A stretch of DNA of 34,267 nucleotides from JACZSB01 sp965372015 (GTDB lineage: Bacteria > Fidelibacterota > Marinisomatia > SCGC-AAA003-L08 > TS1B11). The position numbers and the translations under genes are program-made. This document shows, piece after piece, positions 1-7,769 of this stretch. The notes under the pieces are model-generated. The model was given only the letters and a program-made list of their open reading frames with translations. It was not told the DNA's origin and searched no databases. Numbering within the stretch: position 1 is the stretch's first letter; every line of letters begins with the position of its first letter. Location: contig CBDVAP010000018.1 of assembly GCA_965372015.1 (NCBI GenBank), forward strand, positions 1-34,267. The letters run 5' to 3'.

Positions 1-27
1 CGCTGGAGAAAAGGATTAAGGGGCAAT

Positions 28-80
28 CTTCCACACTCCCCACTCCGCCAGGGGAAGTAGATCGCATCAGAGATTGCCAC
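28..80 (-). pseudogene. Relic of the 3' end of the 1948-2346 membrane-protein gene (copy C)
   Basis: Read on the minus strand, this stretch matches the 3' end of the gene at 1948-2346. It can be translated as VAISDAIYFP and, after a one-base shift, LAEWGVWK, against the intact ISEAIYFPLAAWGVQK. Similarity is strongest over about 45 nt and fades on both sides. It lies directly downstream of the exonuclease gene and is the most diverged of three copies. There is no start codon or full-length frame, so it is a remnant rather than a gene. Confidence 0.45.
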
Positions 81-126
81 CACCGCCGAAGGAGGCCAAT
101 CCTCACATATCATAATCCCTTTCCCA

Positions 127-984
127 TCAGTCGATTTCGACTGAGCGGAAAAAGTCACTCTCGGTGATGAACCTGATCTGCGATCCCTTTGCTCGAAGAG
201 CCTCCGCCTTACGATGCTTCGTACTTCGCTTATGTCCAGATAATTTCCTAGCATCTTGATCTCCGATAACCAATAGAGAGGTTCGCTTAGTAACGGATCT
301 TTCAACATTGCATCCAGCATTCGCGGCCAATTCTGCTGCTTGCCGTCTGGGCATCGATAGGGCTCCGGTGAATACTAGCACCTCTCCATATAGATGACCT
401 TCTGGATTTCCCTCCAAATGAATCGCTGTACTTATACTTGGAGTGATGGGCTGTTTCACCCTCTCAATCCAGTATTCGACGGTGACGCCTGTATCCTTTA
501 CAGCTTTCAGTAACACTTCTCCTGCTGCTCTAGCGTCTTCTACCGCATTGTGGTGTTCAAAGGTAATTCCACACCAGTTAGCTAAATTATTTAGTCCGTA
601 TCCTCGCGTAGCAAACTGCTCCCAAACACGCCGTGCCACTTTAGCCGTATCCAACCATATCCAATCAGAGGCAGGGAGATCGTATTTATCCTGCGCTTGA
701 GCTACTGCGACTCTATCAAAGGCGGTATGGCATACAACAATATTATCATCTAGGATTTTCTTAATCTGGGGAAATACGTCTGGAAATATCGGCGCATTTT
801 TGACCGCTAACTCATCTATCCCGTGAATCTTAATATGCCACGGGTCAAAATAGTCTTTTGGGTTAATCAGTGATTCCCAAGAATCCTGAATAGCTCCTTT
901 ATCAAAAAGTACTATCCCGACCTGACAGATACTAGAGTAATCTGTGTTCGCTGTCTCTACATCAATCGCAACAAACCGTGACAT
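127..984 (-). CDS. DEDDh 3'-5' exonuclease with C-terminal BRCT domain
   Basis: The 285-residue protein has an N-terminal exonuclease domain of the DnaQ/Pol III epsilon type (about residues 3-165). The acidic DEDDh set is visible: D8 and E10 in AIDVETA, D90 in CHTAFD, and H145 and D150 in HHNAVEDA. A BRCT domain follows (about 198-283, starting GEVLVFTGAL). Family members trim single-stranded 3' ends, and the BRCT domain usually binds DNA ends or phosphoproteins, so a role in repair or nucleic-acid processing is inferred. The gene is clearly poorer in GC than the core genes, which suggests transfer. An 8-bp inverted repeat (127-144) covers the stop codon. The RBS upstream of the ATG at 984 is weak. 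Function by family is secure; the in vivo role is not. Confidence 0.9.
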   Translation of the reverse strand: MSRFVAIDVETANTDYSSICQVGIVLFDKGAIQDSWESLINPKDYFDPWHIKIHGIDELAVKNAPIFPDVFPQIKKILDDNIVVCHTAFDRVAVAQAQDKYDLPASDWIWLDTAKVARRVWEQFATRGYGLNNLANWCGITFEHHNAVEDARAAGEVLLKAVKDTGVTVEYWIERVKQPITPSISTAIHLEGNPEGHLYGEVLVFTGALSMPRRQAAELAANAGCNVERSVTKRTSLLVIGDQDARKLSGHKRSTKHRKAEALRAKGSQIRFITESDFFRSVEID

Positions 985-1084
985 TTCTGACTCTTATTCT
1001 CGCATTAATCATTGACTGCCATATCTATTTGCCCCGGCTATGCGCGCAAGTGTCGGCGCGCACTCTCTCATGCTCCCCAATCTT

Positions 1085-1203
1085 CAATTTTCAATCATCA
1101 ATCCGTCAGTTGACGGATCAATCGACTATGCCCCCTTTCGCCAGGAGCTTCTGCACCCCCCCCCCGCCAAGGGGAAGTAGATCGCCTCGGAGATAATCCC
1201 CGC
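1085..1203 (-). pseudogene. Relic of the 3' end of the 1948-2346 membrane-protein gene (copy B)
   Basis: On the minus strand this segment reads LAGIISEAIYFPLA, then after a shift in a run of ten G bases VQKLLAKGGIVD and a stop. This closely follows the intact C-terminus ALAGIISEAIYFPLAAWGVQKLLVKGALSIDD-stop split across the same residues. The match continues past the stop codon into the shared downstream sequence CAATTTTCAATCATC (plus strand, 1085-1099 here and 1942-1956 at the intact copy). The copy has lost one base in the G run and gained one further on, and it carries a 20-nt palindromic insertion. It lies just downstream of the outer-membrane protein gene. Confidence 0.6.
1100..1119. repeat. 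20-nt palindromic insertion inside relic B
   Basis: Compared with the equivalent site after the intact gene (about 1956), copy B contains 20 extra bases. Bases 1101-1118 form an 8-bp perfect inverted repeat, ATCCGTCA-GT-TGACGGAT. Flanking bases on both sides align with the intact copy without a gap. A small mobile palindrome is possible, but with one example this is only inference. Confidence 0.5.
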
Positions 1204-1213
1204 TAAGGTCCCC

Positions 1214-1804
1214 CTACGGCCGGAAGTAGTAGTTCAGGGTGACGTTGGTCATCAGGGCCGACAGGATGGTTCGGTACTCGGAAGTGTAGTTGTCGTAGTC
1301 ACCGGTGTATTCCGCCGAGTGGTAGAACAGGTTCATGGACACTTCGTTGCCCACGGAGAACTGGTCGGAAACGAAGTATTCCGCGCCGAACCCGACGGTC
1401 AGGCCGATGAGATCGAAGGCATCCCTGTATTCCTTTTTGTCATCATCGGTCCACTCTGAGCTGGAGACCACCGGCAGCAGGTAGAAAGCCTCTGCAAGCG
1501 TGTAGCTGTGCAGGTCGCCGGTGCGGGCACTCAGCAGCCGGACACCCACCTTGGGTATGAACAGATGGACGGAGAAGTCGTAACTGTCCGACCCGTAATC
1601 GTCGCTGTAGCTGCTCTTGTAGGACGCGGAGAAATAGCCTAGCGTCAGGGTCGGTATGACGGTCTTGTCCCCCATGGACCGGGCGCCCAGCAGCAGCTGG
1701 GCGTGGGATATGGGTGCACCCCGCTTGAAACTCAGATTGGGCGGTTGGGCCATCAGCCCCGCTACCATACCACCCAGTATGATAAGCATTATACTCTTAG
1801 CCAT
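1214..1804 (-). CDS. Predicted outer-membrane beta-barrel protein
   Basis: The 196-residue product begins with a clear signal peptide (MAKSIMLIILGGMVAGLMAQ, cleavage after MAQ). The rest is rich in alternating Tyr/Ser/Asp strands such as TLTLGYFSASYKSS and VGFGAEYFVS, and it ends in an aromatic-rich strand, LNYYFRP, as small OmpW/OmpX-like barrels do. The ATG at 1804 is chosen because AAGGAGG (complement of 1811-1817) sits 6 nt upstream; an in-frame ATG at 1810 would touch that site. The frame stays open to 1951, but that extension would overlap the upstream gene. No specific family is recognised. Its ligand or role is unknown. Confidence 0.75.
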   Translation of the reverse strand: MAKSIMLIILGGMVAGLMAQPPNLSFKRGAPISHAQLLLGARSMGDKTVIPTLTLGYFSASYKSSYSDDYGSDSYDFSVHLFIPKVGVRLLSARTGDLHSYTLAEAFYLLPVVSSSEWTDDDKKEYRDAFDLIGLTVGFGAEYFVSDQFSVGNEVSMNLFYHSAEYTGDYDNYTSEYRTILSALMTNVTLNYYFRP

Positions 1805-1810
1805 GATCAT

Positions 1811-1817
1811 CCTCCTT
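1811..1817 (-). promoter_or_regulatory. Strong Shine-Dalgarno that sets the start of the outer-membrane protein gene
   Basis: The complement reads AAGGAGG, followed by six bases and ATG at 1804. It is one of the few canonical Shine-Dalgarno sites in the window and rules in favour of the 196-residue product with its signal peptide at the very N-terminus. Confidence 0.75.
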
Positions 1818-1947
1818 GGGTTGTCTGTCGTAGTCGTGAAATAGCCTTTGGAGTGAACCCCTAAAGCTGGACACTTCTTAGCGGAAGTTAATACATTGCC
1901 CACACCTCGCCGAGGCTTCCACCCGAGCGCATTTGCGAGCGCAATTT

Positions 1948-2346
1948 TCAATCATCTATCGACAATGCCCCCTTCACCAGCAGCTTCTGCACTCCCCACG
2001 CCGCCAGGGGGAAGTAAATCGCCTCTGAGATGATCCCCGCAAGGGCTTCCATCCAGGTGTAGTGGGGACCGGGGGCCTGGCCCAGCTCGCCGAAGACGAA
2101 CATGATCCACCAGATGAAGGCATACAGCAGCCAGCGGCCGGCGAAACCCTGCCGGGCCAAGCGGTAGATCAGGACGAAAGCCACCGCTACGCCCAGCTTA
2201 TCCACCAGGATCGATAGCAGGAAGATACCGGGCGGGCCTTCGGGTACAGCGATCAAACCGGCGGCGGAGAACAGGCCGTAGACCACGAAGGGCACCAGGT
2301 AGATGATTACCAGGGTGAGGGCGATGGCGGCGACGATGCGCTTCAT
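1948..2346 (-). CDS. Small multi-pass membrane protein of unknown function
   Basis: The product is 132 residues with about four hydrophobic segments: roughly 3-33 (IVAAIALTLVIIYLVPFVV), 42-64, 71-89 (WLLYAFIWWIMFVFGELG) and 100-122. There is no catalytic motif or family that I recognise. The last 32 residues (from ALAGIISEA) are repeated as decayed copies at 1085-1203 and 28-80, so this is the intact parent of a local repeat family. The ATG at 2346 has no clear RBS. The gene ends about 140 nt before the outer-membrane protein gene on the same strand. Confidence 0.7.
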   Translation of the reverse strand: MKRIVAAIALTLVIIYLVPFVVYGLFSAAGLIAVPEGPPGIFLLSILVDKLGVAVAFVLIYRLARQGFAGRWLLYAFIWWIMFVFGELGQAPGPHYTWMEALAGIISEAIYFPLAAWGVQKLLVKGALSIDD

Positions 2347-2386
2347 GGCATTATCATTGGATTGTTTTCATATACAGCGCGGTCTT

Positions 2387-2412
2387 CATTTACCATTTAT
2401 CATTTATCATTT
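2387..2412. repeat. Short tandem repeat of a CATTTAT-like unit
   Basis: The sequence holds about three and a half near-copies of a 7-8 nt unit (cattta-ccatttat-catttat-cattt). It overlaps the last codons of the gene at 2400-3068. Similar short phrase-like repeats occur at 31629-31661 and in the CAATTTTCAATCATC tract, all at gene boundaries. Confidence 0.6.
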
Positions 2413-3068
2413 CTATCGCTCCCTTCGCCCAGCGCTTCATCGCCACGCCACTTGCGCAGCAATATCCGCCGGCCTTCGGCGAATATGTAGGCCACGTCCC
2501 GGGCGTGATCCTCCTCGAAACCGTTCAGGCGCAGCAGCCGTACCAGGTCGCGCTCGGTCACCGCCACGTTGTAGGTGGTGCAATGCCAGACGAAATCGAA
2601 CAGCCGGACCCAATCCTTTCGCTTAAGGCCGCGTTTGTCGGCGGCCGAGACGAAGGCCTCGAATACCTCCAGGGCAATTTCAGGCAGCTGTGGTTCGGTG
2701 TGCGGCCGGGTAGGAATGTTGAGCCGCCGGGTGGTGCCGTGGGCCTGGTTGTAGCTATGTAGCAGCGGTGAGAAGATATCGTGGGCGGCGGCCACGTAAG
2801 CCTGGTAAGTGGGGGGATCGGGGTCCCAACGCTCAGCTGTGATATTTACCATTACACGCTGGGTGTCATCGGGATCGGCGCGGAGTTGTCCCGCCAGCCC
2901 TTTATGCCCGGTGACCAGCAGAGGCGTCAACCGCAATTCCTCGGTTTGGGCGCTGCCGGACTCGACGAGGTATTCACCGGACTGGAGTGTCACTTCCCGG
3001 AAACGGCGCAAAAATTCCCCTGGCGGTATTTCGATCCGGATGCTGATATGGGGCAGCCGGTCTTGCAT
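2400..3068 (-). CDS. Hypothetical protein, family not recognised
   Basis: This 222-residue soluble protein has no signal peptide or membrane segment. The N-terminal half (about 1-110) looks like a mixed alpha/beta region. The C-terminal half is helical and charged, with an Arg/Lys/Asp-rich stretch around 150-210 (RGLKRKDWVRLFDFVWH, LVRLLRLNGFEEDHARD). I do not recognise a family. It follows the lipoprotein gene by 14 nt on the same strand, so it is probably co-transcribed with it and with the DnaJ-type gene. The low-complexity repeat at 2387-2412 covers its 3' end. Confidence 0.65.
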   Translation of the reverse strand: MQDRLPHISIRIEIPPGEFLRRFREVTLQSGEYLVESGSAQTEELRLTPLLVTGHKGLAGQLRADPDDTQRVMVNITAERWDPDPPTYQAYVAAAHDIFSPLLHSYNQAHGTTRRLNIPTRPHTEPQLPEIALEVFEAFVSAADKRGLKRKDWVRLFDFVWHCTTYNVAVTERDLVRLLRLNGFEEDHARDVAYIFAEGRRILLRKWRGDEALGEGSDRNDK

Positions 3069-3082
3069 GGCGGTCGGCCCGG

Positions 3083-3868
3083 TCAGTCGGTCCGGTTCTC
3101 CTCCTGTGGTGTGGCAGCTACACGGGCCGGTGGCGGGAAATTACCGAACAGCCGGTAGAGCCGGTCGAATTCGGGCTCAATGCCCTGCGCCGCCACGATG
3201 ATGGAGTTACGGCTGCCGCTGCCCAGGGCCTGCTCCAGGATATCTAACGCGTTATCCTCCAGGGCGATCTGGTCCCTCAACCGGGCGCCTTGTTCTTCGT
3301 CGAAATTGTGCAATGAGGGATCGAACGGCCAACTGAGAACACTGTTCCATCGAGCCCGGGCCTCGGGGAACAGGCCCCGGATAACGCTGACCTGGCGGTT
3401 GGTCAGGTTGCGGGCGGTCCGGCCTCGAACGAGGTTGGTAATTGCCTCCAGCGGTCCCTGGAAGGCGATGAGACCATCCAGGAAATATTCAATCCCGTTG
3501 CTGTCCCTGAGGGCCACGAAAATGTCCCGGACTTCCTCCAGGGCGGCATGCGCCGCGGTCTGGTTGCCGCCGGCATTGATCTCCTCAGCCCGGTGCAGGA
3601 CAGTGTCAATGCGGTCCAATGCCGCCTGCCAGGAGGTATCCTGGCGCTCATAATAGTAAAACCGCGCCTGGAAGAAAGCCCATTCCTTCACCAGTGTTTG
3701 CATAGCCGGGACCGAGTCTCCTTCGTTGTCCGGTGCGGTCAGCGTCCAGGCCGGTATGAAGGTCCGGTCCAGTGCCAGCATGCCCTTCACCAGGTTGCGC
3801 TCGGTGCGCTCCGGCGACATACAGGCCACCAACAGCGCGATACTCAGCCATCCCAGGATTTTTCTCAT
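3083..3868 (-). CDS. Predicted helical lipoprotein
   Basis: From the ATG at 3868 the protein has 261 residues and begins MRKILGWLSIALLVACMS, a lipoprotein signal with lipobox LVAC and acylated Cys16. The mature part is mostly alpha-helical and Glu/Arg-rich (for example AALDRIDTVLHRAEEI and ALEEVRDIFVALRD), suggesting a helical-bundle periplasmic lipoprotein. The frame is open upstream to a TTG at 3898. The ATG is preferred because GAAGGG lies about 9 nt upstream and the lipoprotein signal starts exactly there. It begins 27 nt after the DnaJ-type gene stops. No functional family is recognised. Confidence 0.75.
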   Translation of the reverse strand: MRKILGWLSIALLVACMSPERTERNLVKGMLALDRTFIPAWTLTAPDNEGDSVPAMQTLVKEWAFFQARFYYYERQDTSWQAALDRIDTVLHRAEEINAGGNQTAAHAALEEVRDIFVALRDSNGIEYFLDGLIAFQGPLEAITNLVRGRTARNLTNRQVSVIRGLFPEARARWNSVLSWPFDPSLHNFDEEQGARLRDQIALEDNALDILEQALGSGSRNSIIVAAQGIEPEFDRLYRLFGNFPPPARVAATPQEENRTD

Positions 3869-3894
3869 AGTAGTTTCCCTTCGCTTACAGGTTT

Positions 3895-4620
3895 TCAAAT
3901 GCCGCGTTCCGCTCGAATCTTCTGATAAGCCCCGTTGATGGCCTTGAATTTTTCCTCGGCCACGACCAGAAACTCCGGGCCCAGGTGGTTGACCTTGTCG
4001 GGGTGATATCTGTTGGCCATCCGGCGATAAGCCTTTTTGATCGTCTCCACATCGGCCTGGGGGTCTACCTCCAGGATGCGGTAGGCGCTCAGGCTATCCT
4101 GGATGAACATGGCCCGAATCGAGTCCAGGTCATCGTTGGAAATTCCCAGGTAGCCCGCAATCCTGCCGATAACTGCGATCTCGGTACCGTCGATATGCCC
4201 GTCGGCCCGGGCCAGCCCGAAGAGCAGATGGATCATCTCCAGCCGTGAGGGGTGGTCCATGTTCCGCTTGATCTGCCGGCAGACATCCCGCAAGGGATAG
4301 TCCTGCTCCAGGATATCCCGGAACAGAATCATCCGCTCCCGGGCGAATTCTTCCCCGAAGGTCTGTACGAAAAACTGCTTTACGTAGGTGAGTTCCGATT
4401 TGAGCAGGTGCTCGTCGGCGCGCATGACCGCTGCCAGGAGCACCATCAGCGACACCCCGAAATCTCCGGGACGAGTGCGGGGGTAGTCGGCTTGGCCGGC
4501 AGCCGCCCCGGTGGAGGGACGATCGGCCATGGAACCCAGGGCGAACCCCAAAATCCCACCGATGGGTCCCCCTAGGGCCCAGCCCAATCCTCCCCAGAGC
4601 CATTTTTCCCATCCTGGCAT
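3895..4620 (-). CDS. djlA: TerB-DnaJ domain protein, DjlA-like co-chaperone
   Basis: The 241-residue protein has a Gly-rich hydrophobic N-terminus (about 8-31, GGLGWALGGPIGGILGFALG) that could insert in the membrane. A TerB-like helical domain follows (about 55-165, with RADEHLLKSE and RADGHIDGTE repeats). A C-terminal J domain (about 176-237) has the HPD motif at 206-208 in YRRMANRYHPDK. This order is that of DjlA, a membrane-anchored J protein that stimulates the ATPase of DnaK. The gene leads a minus-strand group with the lipoprotein and the 2400-3068 protein, and is divergent from the surface-protein operon at 4907. No obvious Shine-Dalgarno precedes the ATG. Confidence 0.85.
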   Translation of the reverse strand: MPGWEKWLWGGLGWALGGPIGGILGFALGSMADRPSTGAAAGQADYPRTRPGDFGVSLMVLLAAVMRADEHLLKSELTYVKQFFVQTFGEEFARERMILFRDILEQDYPLRDVCRQIKRNMDHPSRLEMIHLLFGLARADGHIDGTEIAVIGRIAGYLGISNDDLDSIRAMFIQDSLSAYRILEVDPQADVETIKKAYRRMANRYHPDKVNHLGPEFLVVAEEKFKAINGAYQKIRAERGI

Positions 4621-4906
4621 ATGATCAGTACATTCTGGACCGTGTTATAGTGTGAGCTATCAATAGGTTATGTCAGAGCACTTAAATTATCGCCGGCAGA
4701 TAGGCACAACAAGCAATGATCCGGGACCGGCAGTTGAACCGCGCCGGTAGTGCCGACCGTTTTCGATGCGTCACATTATTGACGGTGGTTCATTGCCACC
4801 GGGCCAACCGGCACTGGATTTCACGGATTAATTTTTCTACCTTGCCACTGCCGGTCCAACGGTTCCGAGCGCTCGGAACCGGGTTGCCGGGCAAAAATTA
4901 TTTGCC
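4621..4906. other. Divergent intergenic region
   Basis: This stretch separates the djlA-like gene (minus) from the surface-protein operon (plus) and must hold promoters for both. I see no convincing -35/-10 pair, hairpin or operator. The most AT-rich part, where an opening region would be expected, is about 4640-4690. Confidence 0.4.
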
Positions 4907-7768
4907 ATGATCATCAAAGAGCATGTCATCCTGAGTAAGCAACGAGCCGGCGGGATCGGGCCCCAAACCGGCTGGGCGCCAATCCTTGGTCTGCTGTTCA
5001 TGCTCCTGGTGGGAACAGCCGCTGTCCAGGCCCAATTCTATTTCGGCCGCAATAAAGTCCAGTACCGCCACTTCGACTGGCAGGTACTACTCACCCCTCA
5101 TTTCCAACTTTTCTACTATCCGGAGGAGGAGGCGCTGGCTCGAGCGGCGGCCTATTGGGCCGAGGAGGCCTTCGGGGAATATGAACAGAAATTCAATCAC
5201 ACCCTGGCCCGCCGGGTCCCGCTGGTGATCTACAGCAACGACCTCCATTTCCAGCAGACTAATACTACTCCTTTCCTGGTGCCGGAAGGGGTAGCCGGTT
5301 TTTTCGAATTTATCAAAGGCCGGGTGGTGCTGCCCAACAACGGCTCATTATCCGATTTCCGCCGGACAGTGCGCCATGAGCTGGTCCATGTCTTCATGCA
5401 CTCCAAGATCAATGCTGTCGGCCGGGATGCCGGTGTCTGGGACCAGCGCAGCCCGCCCTCGTGGTTCACCGAAGGCCTGGCCGAATGGTGGGCCGCCGGT
5501 TGGGATACCCAGGCCGAAATGGTGATCCGGGACGCCCTGCTGCATGACCACCTGTTCCCGGTGGAGCAGCTTACTTTGCGTGGCCACGGTTTCCTGCTCT
5601 ACAAGGAGGGCCAATCTTTCATGCGCCACCTGGAGGAGACCTATGGCACTGATCGGCTGCGGCGCATAATGGAGGAGTTTTACCACTATGACACATTCGC
5701 GGAAGTGATCGAGGCGGTCACCGGGAAAGAACTCAAGGATATTTCCAGTGACTGGCGGCTGGTGCTCAAGCAGGCCGCCGGGGATCCTCTCTCCCGACAA
5801 TCGTTGCCAGGCATGGACTCTAAGGCTTTGACCAACAAAGGGGCCAATGTCAGTCCTACGCTCTACCGGGATTCGACCGGTCGGAAGCACCTGGTATACC
5901 TGTCTACCCGCGACGGCTATACCTCTGTTTACCGCCGGCAGCTGGGCGCAACCGGGGAGGAGTTAGTCCTGCGGGGCGAGCGCAGTCCCGAGCTGGAATC
6001 GCTGCATTTACTGCGGAGCAGCCTTAGTATCAGCCGCGATGGTATCCTGGCCCTGGTGGCCAAATCGTTTGAGCGTGACCGCATCCGGTTGGTGGACTTG
6101 GAGACGCTCGAGCCGGCGGGCGAGTTTAGCCACCCCGACCTGACCACTATCCGCTCACCCAGTTGGTCCCCGGACGGCCGCAGACTAGTGTTCTCGGCCC
6201 AGGATCAGAGTGGCGGGACCGACCTTTATTTATGGGAAATGGGGAAAAAGGAGGTGGTGCGGCTGACCACCGATATCTACCTGGACCGGGACCCGTGCTT
6301 CAGTCCGGATGGTCAGGCGGTGGTATTCAGCAGCGACCGCGGCCGGCCGGAGCTGGACAGTGGCTCGAACCTGTTTATCCTGCGCCTTTCCGACCGGCGA
6401 TTGCTATTGCTGACCAACGGGCCCCACCAGGACCGCCGGCCACGTTGGTCGAGCATGGACTCCAGTCGCATCCACTTTGTTTCCGATCGCTCCGGCACAC
6501 CCAACATCTGGCGATTGGAGCTTAGCAGCGGAGTAGAGCCCTGGTCCCCGGTGCGGATTCAGCCCGTAACGGATTTCCATACCGGGGCAGTCGATTTTGT
6601 GACCCTGCCCGGAGACAGCCTGCTGATAACCGCCTTTGCCGGTTACAGTTTTCAGCTGCACCTGGCGGCGGCGGACTCCAGCCTCCCGGTCGGCGAGATC
6701 CCAGCGATCCCATCGGTCGGGAAATCCGCCTGGCGGCCGCCCGCCTTCACCGGCAGGAGCGGCACCGATGTCCAGCCTTATCGCCTGAAATACAGTCTGG
6801 ATCTGGCCCAGACCGCCATGGCCTATGATCCCACCTTCGGCCTGCTCGGTGGCGCCCAGGTGGGCATCTCGGATATGCTGGGCAACCGTTATTATCACTT
6901 CCTGGTAGCCAATACAGCCCAGACCAGTGCCGACCTGGCCAGCCATTTAAATGTGGCCGTCACATCGGTGGACCTCACCGGCCGGGTAAACTATTCCTAT
7001 GGCTTCTTCCGTTTCGCCAATGAGTACTATGATCCTTACGAGAGCGGGTTTTACTTCGAGAAAACGCTGGGGACCAGGATTGCCATGAACTATCCACTGA
7101 ACGTCTTTCGGCGGGTGGAACTCAGCGCCACCCTGTGGCAATCCGACAAATCATTTTTCGGCATTGGCGAGCCTCGCGAAGCTTACCTGCTCTCCAACTA
7201 TGTTTCACTGGTCCATGACAATTCCTTGTGGCATGCGACCGGGCCCTTGGACGGCTGGCGGGCGCGCATTATGGCCGGACAGACGTTCAACCTTGCCAGC
7301 TCACAGGTGTACAGTTTTGCCCTGCTGCTGGACAACCGCTTTTATTATCGCGTCAACTCCAACCTCACCTTCGCCCAGCGGACCATGGCCTGGTACACCG
7401 ACGGCACTGACCTCCGCCGGTTTTATATCGGCGGCAGCTGGGGTATGCGGGGGTACCGGTTCAACCAGATCTTCGGGCGTAAATATATTATGCTCAACCA
7501 GGAGCTGCGCTTCCCCTTCGCCCGTAGCCTGGTGCTCAATTTAAAGTCCGGGGGCGTGGGACTGGCGCCGATCCGGGCGGCATTCTTCTTTGATATCGGC
7601 AACGCCTGGGAGGATGAATTCCCGGGCCTGGTGGGCAGCTACGGTTTCGGTTTGCGCGCGCTGTTCCTGGGGGCCTTGCCGTTGCGGGTCGACTTCGGGC
7701 GGCGCACAGATTTTCACTCAGTAGACAGCCGGGTGTTCACCCGATTCTTCTTCGGCTGGGATTTTTAA
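4907..7768 (+). CDS. Surface fusion protein: MA-clan metalloprotease, TolB-like propeller and Omp85 barrel
   Basis: The 953-residue protein has a signal peptide (about 22-43, ending AVQAQ). A zinc-peptidase domain follows, with HELVH at 157-161 and the downstream WFTEGLAEW motif (E189 is the likely third ligand), typical of peptidase MA-like gluzincins. Residues about 310-570 contain PD40/TolB propeller blades (WSPDGRRLVFSA, FSPDGQAVVFSSD). The C-terminal third (about 620-953) is a beta-barrel with GGSWGMRGYR at 842-851, the RGY/RGF signature of Omp85/BamA, and it ends in Phe. It is therefore predicted to sit in the outer membrane with peptidase and propeller in the periplasm. The next gene starts after one base and encodes a BamB-like lipoprotein. 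The substrate is unknown. The ATG at 4907 has no strong RBS. Confidence 0.85.
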   Translation: MIIKEHVILSKQRAGGIGPQTGWAPILGLLFMLLVGTAAVQAQFYFGRNKVQYRHFDWQVLLTPHFQLFYYPEEEALARAAAYWAEEAFGEYEQKFNHTLARRVPLVIYSNDLHFQQTNTTPFLVPEGVAGFFEFIKGRVVLPNNGSLSDFRRTVRHELVHVFMHSKINAVGRDAGVWDQRSPPSWFTEGLAEWWAAGWDTQAEMVIRDALLHDHLFPVEQLTLRGHGFLLYKEGQSFMRHLEETYGTDRLRRIMEEFYHYDTFAEVIEAVTGKELKDISSDWRLVLKQAAGDPLSRQSLPGMDSKALTNKGANVSPTLYRDSTGRKHLVYLSTRDGYTSVYRRQLGATGEELVLRGERSPELESLHLLRSSLSISRDGILALVAKSFERDRIRLVDLETLEPAGEFSHPDLTTIRSPSWSPDGRRLVFSAQDQSGGTDLYLWEMGKKEVVRLTTDIYLDRDPCFSPDGQAVVFSSDRGRPELDSGSNLFILRLSDRRLLLLTNGPHQDRRPRWSSMDSSRIHFVSDRSGTPNIWRLELSSGVEPWSPVRIQPVTDFHTGAVDFVTLPGDSLLITAFAGYSFQLHLAAADSSLPVGEIPAIPSVGKSAWRPPAFTGRSGTDVQPYRLKYSLDLAQTAMAYDPTFGLLGGAQVGISDMLGNRYYHFLVANTAQTSADLASHLNVAVTSVDLTGRVNYSYGFFRFANEYYDPYESGFYFEKTLGTRIAMNYPLNVFRRVELSATLWQSDKSFFGIGEPREAYLLSNYVSLVHDNSLWHATGPLDGWRARIMAGQTFNLASSQVYSFALLLDNRFYYRVNSNLTFAQRTMAWYTDGTDLRRFYIGGSWGMRGYRFNQIFGRKYIMLNQELRFPFARSLVLNLKSGGVGLAPIRAAFFFDIGNAWEDEFPGLVGSYGFGLRALFLGALPLRVDFGRRTDFHSVDSRVFTRFFFGWDF

Positions 7769-7769
7769 A

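Noticed and set aside
1041..1062. TGCGCGC...GCGCGCA inverted repeat as a terminator of the outer-membrane protein gene
   Set aside because: The stem is good but no T run follows on either strand and relic B lies between it and the gene; left unassigned.
1805..1951. N-terminal extension of the outer-membrane protein frame
   Set aside because: The signal peptide and the AAGGAGG site both place the start at 1804; the extension also runs into the upstream gene.
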